From: Zygnema cylindricum
Taxonomy: Eukaryota > Streptophyta > Zygnematophyceae > Zygnematales > Zygnemataceae
Reading direction: 5' to 3'
Length of the DNA: 64,000 nt
Assembly (NCBI GenBank): GCA_037447655.1
Contig: JBBHKE010002640.1
Location: 237,467 to 301,466 of the forward strand
Part shown: in pieces, positions 61,001 through 64,000 of the stretch
How the letters are laid out: each line of letters starts with the position of its first letter
Numbering within the stretch: the first letter of the stretch is position 1
Notes under the pieces: model-generated
Seen by the model: the letters and a program-made list of their open reading frames with translations, nothing else
Database searches by the model: none
Told to the model about the DNA's origin: nothing
Position numbers and translations under genes: made by a program

Positions 61001-63742
61001 TGCGTTAACTTAATTATTTGAAAGAAATTCCTTGAGCAGATAGATCGAGTAATGAATTGGGTCAGAAACACTACCTGGAAGAAACAACAAAATTAGTTGA
61101 TAAAACTGTTGAACTTTGCAACAACAAAGAAAAGAACAAAGAAAAGGAAAAGAAAAAGGGAACGGCGAGCACAAAGAACCCACAAGCAAATACTCGCATG
61201 CATTAATTTCGAGAATGTATTATCATCATGAATCAACCTTTGGCCCTCAATCAAACAAACTCACCACGCAGTGAATGGGCACAACTGTTGAATTCCTGGC
61301 ATCAAATTTATTTTCCAGCAGTAAAGAACAATCAAACTCCCCCACTACTTTTGGTTGATAAGTGATGCGTATTCGTTTGTGAGCACAGCTTGGTATTTCA
61401 CCCTCACTTATGGGGAGGCAAGAATCGTAATCGGTTAACTCCAAAATCTGCATTAAAGCAGGATGGTCACATAATACAAAATGTCAACACCATTAAATCA
61501 GCATTTTGATAAGTCTACATATCGAGGCACGAGATACGAAGGTATCGAGGTCAGAGGTATAGAAGTATAGGGATGTAGAGGGTTTGTGTAGAGGCATCAA
61601 GGTATCAAGGCGTAGACGTGTCAAGGTTTCTAGGTGTAGTTTAGAGTTGGAGAGGTTATATCTTCAAAAACTTATGCCTATTGCGTCAAAATGTAACAGT
61701 CAACACAACAACAATACTGTACCTACAATCAGCTTCCCGTAAGACACACCAAAAAACATGTGTGTAAAGACATAATAAAGCCATGTTATCAACTTATATA
61801 CTTGGGTATTGATTTTACATCAACTGGTTGATTAAAAATGCATGTCGTAATTGGTTCATATCAACAACAACCAATGGACATTAACTTCAATTGGTCAACA
61901 CCAAAATTAGATGTTGTACATCAACAATATCTGATGGCCACCTGAAGTGCATATACATCCCTGTGAGGGTTTAGTGTCACTCTATTTAATGTATAACTGA
62001 TGTGTGATCATATCCCTCACTATCCAACGTAGTGTTATATCAAATAGCAAGATGTTATAACTGCATTTAAACATATGCTTATACATTTTGAAAATTAGAC
62101 ATTGATTAAGCATTCTTCCGATAGGTCTATAGAGTCAAGTTATGTACGCATCAAGTTAGACTGTTTGAACAAACGTGGATTTTTCGGATTATCCAAACAT
62201 GATTTTAGATTTTGTATCGCCCACACTTCAACACACATAGCCGTAAATTCGGGAAGACTTGGAAATAGTGTCCGCAGCACTAAACATTTCGGCCTTTATT
62301 AGTGAAAGTAGTCTTGCTAACACAATATATCTGAGGTCAAGAATTGAGAAATCAGACAAGGGTTATAAACAATGGTAAAGATAGAGCTTTATGTCCACAT
62401 TACTGTGTTGAAAGACGCTAACAGGTGGAAAGACAATAATTAAACATGGAAAAGTTGGTCCACAATAGTCCATCATGTCAAGAAATAGAAGGGATATCGA
62501 CAATTTTGTTTCGATTTCTCGAGTAATGACTATGCTTTACACAATTCACGTACAAACCTCAAAGTGGGCATCCGTTTTTTGTATGGTTCAAACGAATTAC
62601 AATGAACGGTGTATTGGGCAGTAGAGGTGTTAGGCTTGACACTGTCCCGTTCCCTGTGCTGATAGACCTTAAACGATACAAGTATGATTATTTTTTTTAA
62701 ATATATCTGCGCATGATAGCAATTAAACAAAACTGCAACACAAGACAATTTGACTACGGTTTGATGTGCGTGGAAACCCAATGAGAGCTCAGAATGCGAG
62801 TACGCTTTAACTCTGCATGCAAATGGAAAAGAGAATGTAAGAGTGTTTTTGACTATGATGCATTAAAATGGAATCGAATAACTGATGTTTCATGATAACA
62901 AAAATAGGGAGACCTTTGCAGAAACCAAAAAAAATAAAATATTCCGGGAATAAAAGTATATAGACTCTGCTTGAAAATCTACCGGCAAAGTTGTTGCTAC
63001 AAACCAGAAGTAAAACACAAAAGGGACTTCAGAAACAAAGTTCTATACACCAGGTGACTTCGTAAGCTGAAATAAAATTTCAAAAGGTTACCATGCAGGA
63101 ACACGAATATAACAGAAATCCTCAAAGTAGATAAATGTACCTGAATCATGCCATTGGTGTTTTTGATATGAAGTCCAAATTTGCAGGAGATTTCTGAGAG
63201 GTTCCAAATGCTGAAATCTCTTACAAACACACCATAAGGGACACAATCATCAAAAACCAGATCAGCAATATCAGCTTTCAAGACCGCACGGTAAATTGTT
63301 GAATGGAAATGAACGATAATATCCTGTTGCCGCATTTGCCCAACATCTCCTGAAATAACGGACGTTTCATGTTCCAAAATCACGGCCGAAAGGAAAATTT
63401 TCCCAAGTACGTTGAATGATAAATCACCACAATCACTTAAACTTGTGGCAGGTTGCTCTCCCAGCACATTCCGCCGCAAGCCCTGCATAAACCATTGAGA
63501 ATGGCGGAACAGGTAAGATGAAGTCATGGTTTGTATATCGCCAACTGTAATGCGATTATATGACTGAAACAGGTTATCCCCAATACTTTTGTATAACCGG
63601 AAAAACTAATTAATAGACATTTGCATAAGGGCACATGACACTCAATTTGTCAGGAAAAAATGAAACAGCCATACTTCTCACAATTCTTCCCTTTTTGTCA
63701 ATAGCAACCACATGCAGTAGTAGGCTTTCAAATGCTTGTAAA
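29228..63742 (-). CDS. giant multi-exon ASH/MSP-like Ig-fold repeat protein (5' end beyond window)
   Basis: Minus-strand exons, 5' to 3': 63742-63675, 63544-63141, 61447-61265, 60744-60613, 59972-59817, 59495-59283, 58840-58431, 58063-57851, 57571-57416, 56800-56482, 56249-56061, 55869-55753, 55384-55249, 54879-54719, 54327-53686, 52659-52564, 52183-52076, 51480-47623, 46745-46674, 46014-45430, 44859-43860, 43499-43349, 34070-33855, 33305-33194, 32941-32208, 31551-31169, 29607-29228. Every intron is GT-AG and the phases agree throughout, giving about 3,730 residues plus a stop. The product repeats a beta-strand pattern (LDFG...V......LxIxNxS) at least ten times, as in ASH/MSP-like domains of centrosomal and ciliary proteins, and has one coiled coil. 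No transmembrane segment or catalytic motif is apparent. I cannot assign a named family. A ciliary, basal-body or spindle-pole scaffold role is inference. The start codon and promoter lie outside the window. Confidence 0.88.
31834..32040. mobile_element. intronic MITE of the CACC...TTAGCG family
   Basis: It lies in the intron 31552-32207. It starts CACCATAAATCGCTATTGG and ends with inverted TAACGCTAATAATGATTCATGGTG, flanked by TG and TA. Length (207 bp) matches the 216-bp element at 15732. Confidence 0.75.
34577..35707 (+). pseudogene. retrotransposon gag fragment with CCHC zinc knuckle
   Basis: The reading frame from about 34590 carries FRDRPKNCFYCNDLGHTFRVC, whose CX2CX4HX4C spacing is perfect (34650-34691). 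This is the nucleocapsid signature of LTR retroelements. A TAG at 34890-34892 interrupts it, after which the frame is open to 35300 (Glu/Lys-rich). A second frame (35321-35707) is strongly basic, Lys/Arg-rich. No protease, RT or integrase follows, so it is a truncated element of undetermined superfamily. Confidence 0.75.
36384..37640 (+). repeat. LTR-like region after gag fragment
   Basis: Two polypurine-then-TG junctions resemble the start of a 3' LTR: AGGGGAGTGTAG (36377-36388) and CGGGGGAGTGTTG (36609-36621). Repeated GCGCAGCG/GTAGCAGCATAGCAG strings (36470-36570) and a repeated TGCACGnAACTAAAT block (36090, 36590) support an LTR-element origin. No matching 5' LTR was found, so the ends are unproven. 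Confidence 0.4.
37647..37695 (+). repeat. 49-bp block identical to 27429-27477
   Basis: Both copies run GTTTATTTAGGATTGC... to ...CCCATTTTTG without a difference, then diverge at once. In the first location it follows an endonuclease-like remnant; here it immediately precedes the tandem repeat and the reverse-transcriptase element. It may be part of that element family's untranslated sequence. Confidence 0.85.
37701..38142 (+). repeat. 49-bp tandem repeat, nine units, hairpin-forming
   Basis: Units start with AAAAT at 37751, 37800, 37849, 37898, 37947, 37996, 38045 and 38094, with a diverged first unit at about 37704. Each contains TCCTGTC, a pyrimidine-rich spacer of 19 nt, then GACAGGA (or variants), which form a 7-bp stem. 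Base changes in one arm are usually matched in the other (see findings). The repeat has no CRISPR-like spacers, and ORFs through it are repetitive by-products. Confidence 0.95.
38143..38934. other. C/T-rich and CA-rich low-complexity DNA
   Basis: CA/CGCTCA dinucleotide-type repeats (38311-38368) are followed by an A run (38369-38384), then several hundred bases of C/T-rich sequence. Opposite-strand ORFs (38408-38776, Gly/Arg-rich) mirror this composition. It may be the 5' untranslated part of the next element. Confidence 0.5.
40911..42343 (+). mobile_element. 1,433-bp solo-LTR-like insertion, TG...CA ends
   Basis: It interrupts copy 2 exactly where copy 1 reads on without a break. The insert starts TGTCATGC and ends GCACGACA (inverted TGTCGTGC). 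GCTA (or GCTAT) is duplicated on both sides (40907-40910/40911 and 42344-42347/42348). Removing it restores the alignment with copy 1 (SDRV..A-IKS). TG...CA termini, a 4-5 bp duplication and no internal ORF fit a solo LTR. Confidence 0.85.
40936..41200 (+). repeat. about 20-bp CpG-rich tandem repeat
   Basis: Some twelve imperfect units of GCACGCRCGATWTTNTGCAC-like sequence lie inside the solo-LTR-like insertion. Alternating CG and CA steps leave frames open on both strands, producing repetitive ORFs (HARYFARTHDIL-like) that are not genes. Confidence 0.85.
43161..43170. other. assembly gap (10 N)
   Basis: Ten N characters lie between the end of copy 2 and a (GGGAGA)n run that leads to the donor site at 43348. 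The 3' end of copy 2 is probably lost here. Confidence 1.
43171..43338. repeat. (GGGAGA)n microsatellite next to a splice donor
   Basis: The repeat is (CTCTCC)n on the gene's strand and begins about ten bases after the GTTAGT donor of exon 43499-43349. Confidence 0.95.
43349..46745 (-). CDS. ASH-repeat protein, exons 19-22
   Basis: The 46745-46674 acceptor is preceded by a long (GTTTTT)n tract on the coding strand. Exon 46014-45430 contains an RS-type patch (GTRSRSRPGSRPRSSS, about 45850-45803) and a Gly/Asp/Ser run (about 45650-45580). Exon 44859-43860 ends with CCAGAGAGATGG|GTAAGT, and a split Gly codon joins it to 43499-43349 (VFSTHVIVENFENPEDLKTI). A possible extra 84-bp in-frame exon (45024-44941) is listed separately. 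Confidence 0.85.
44941..45024 (-). CDS. possible 84-bp cassette exon
   Basis: It lies after a good TTGTTTGCAG acceptor. It reads openly in phase 0 (DHTEYLIPGITISYTSRVFW...) for 28 codons to a weak CTC|GTAGAA donor. Both neighbouring exons also join in phase 0, so it could be included or skipped without shifting frame. Not counted in the main model. Confidence 0.35.
45201..45254. repeat. 32-bp tandem duplication in an intron
   Basis: TATTGGGTCAATGCATGACC occurs at about 45201 and again at about 45233 in the intron between exons 46014-45430 and 44859-43860. Confidence 0.85.
46438..46560. repeat. 63-bp direct duplication in an intron
   Basis: AAAAGTGTCAATTGTT begins units at 46438 and 46501. 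The units share the following TATCTCAGT and CCAAGATAA blocks with several substitutions. Confidence 0.85.
46820..46978. repeat. (CAAAAA)n microsatellite in the intron before exon 46745-46674
   Basis: On the coding strand this is (GTTTTT)n, ending about 75 nt upstream of the acceptor and merging with its pyrimidine tract. Confidence 0.95.
47623..51480 (-). CDS. ASH-repeat protein, giant 3,858-bp exon
   Basis: A single exon of 1,286 codons with no stop is bounded by a TTATTCCAG acceptor and a GTAAGT donor. The first 350 or so residues are low-complexity and Ser/Pro/Asp-rich (likely disordered). After that, ASH-like strands recur: SEIVFPESDLSSTLQTEIEI (about 50270-50320), LDMGYCYLNGSNPKKVVPLR (about 49820-49880), ASFINLGRVKEIGGSMCGHF (about 49400-49465) and VDLGKIGYANFWGDVEFEVS (about 48020-48080). 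This is the strongest single coding signal in the window; its length alone excludes chance in this composition. Confidence 0.95.
52076..54879 (-). CDS. ASH-repeat protein, exons 14-17 with coiled coil
   Basis: Exon 54327-53686 opens with an ASH strand (TTVLDFGVGLVGEWSLPQPL). It then has a heptad-type stretch (EQEIIEALERKI ... KVVKLQKQIEKLRSQL, about 54045-53930) predicted to be a coiled coil. A Gly/Asn-rich linker (about 53915-53745) follows. The next exon begins directly with SVLVKCIYSYMEE, and the exon pair 52659-52564 / 52183-52076 leads into the giant exon. A heptad segment inside an ASH chain suggests dimerisation. Confidence 0.85.
55249..58063 (-). CDS. ASH-repeat protein, exons 8-13
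   Basis: Exon 58063-57851 continues an ASH strand across the splice (SVVVNNPASRTLVVENI). Exons 57571-57416 and 56800-56482 encode a charged, Ser/Arg/Glu-rich linker without obvious fold. The pattern resumes in 55384-55249 (KNINFGHMLTNEHRAKTLVF). A CT-rich tract on the coding strand (57010-56870) lies 70-210 nt upstream of the 56800 acceptor. Confidence 0.85.
56870..57010. repeat. GGGAGA/GAAAGA-rich purine tract in an intron
   Basis: It is pyrimidine-rich on the gene's strand, lying 70-210 nt upstream of the 56800 acceptor. Antiparallel ORFs here are compositional artefacts. Confidence 0.9.
58431..63742 (-). CDS. ASH-repeat protein, 5'-most seven exons in the window
   Basis: The first decoded exon (63742-63675) enters in phase 2, so at least one more exon lies upstream. 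An open stretch at about 63862-63815 (ESYVLADVVCVAS, after a TTTGCAG acceptor) is a candidate, but its phase could not be joined. ASH-like strands are seen in 63544-63141 (ADLVFDDCVPYGVFVRDFSI), in 60744-60613 (LLDFGDCYSEVSTSRLLLLK) and in 58840-58431 (SELSLGDCNVGSFKIASVEI). The last exon also has the motif HHVLLHSLFYKLGTPSNSNF, which looks family-specific. The intron 61448-63140 (1.7 kb) holds no recognised feature. Confidence 0.85.
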
Positions 63743-64000
63743 CTGAAACATCCTTAAGAATAAAGCAAACCATAGGTGAAGCACCGCTGATACATAACAA
63801 ATTAAAATAATTCTTTGATGCTAGCAACACAAACAACATCAGCCAAAACATAAGACTCCTGCAAATTAAAAGACAAGTCAACCCCAGACTGTTTAAGAAA
63901 ACGGAGCAAACTGGGTACATTACGAAAAAAACTTCTTGTAGTTGACATTCAAACATGCATTTAAAACACAAAGTCTATAGCTGCAGGGAAAGAAGCGAAA

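Overview
This is eukaryotic nuclear DNA, most likely from a streptophyte. It combines a Ty1/copia retroelement with a plant-type half-tRNA primer site, several families of small DNA transposons, and one very long spliced gene with GT-AG introns. Two 10-bp N runs (13983-13992 and 43161-43170) mark assembly gaps. A charophyte such as Chara would fit (repeat-rich genome, flagellate sperm), but that is an inference; no marker gene here fixes the species.

Layout. Positions 1-28.8 kb are repeat territory with no convincing host gene. They hold a copia element with LTRs and a 5-bp target duplication (3196-9049, degenerate). Next comes a roughly 3.8-kb segment present twice in direct orientation (copy A 9381-13663, copy B about 14412-19150) with a third, inverted partial copy at 1055-1650. 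The two copies expose filled/empty site pairs for three small transposons: 11696-12150 (8-bp duplication), 15732-15947 (TA) and 18263-19041 (TTA). Also present are a long-inverted-repeat element with an 8-bp duplication (20423-21583), members of a CACC...TTAGCG MITE family, and three fragments of a non-LTR-type retroelement.

Positions 29.2-63.7 kb are one minus-strand gene. I traced 27 exons whose reading phases agree across all 26 introns, giving at least 3,730 residues; the N-terminus lies beyond the right edge. The protein is a chain of ASH/MSP-like immunoglobulin-fold segments with one coiled coil, of the kind found in centrosomal and ciliary proteins. I cannot name it. One intron (34071-43348, 9.3 kb) has collected retroelement debris antisense to the gene: a gag fragment with a zinc knuckle, a 49-bp hairpin-forming tandem repeat, and a decayed reverse-transcriptase element that itself carries a 1433-bp solo-LTR-like insertion.

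The strongest leads are the giant ASH-repeat protein and the 49-bp tandem repeat whose hairpin stem is kept by paired base changes. The filled/empty site series, which dates several transposon families relative to a duplication, comes next.
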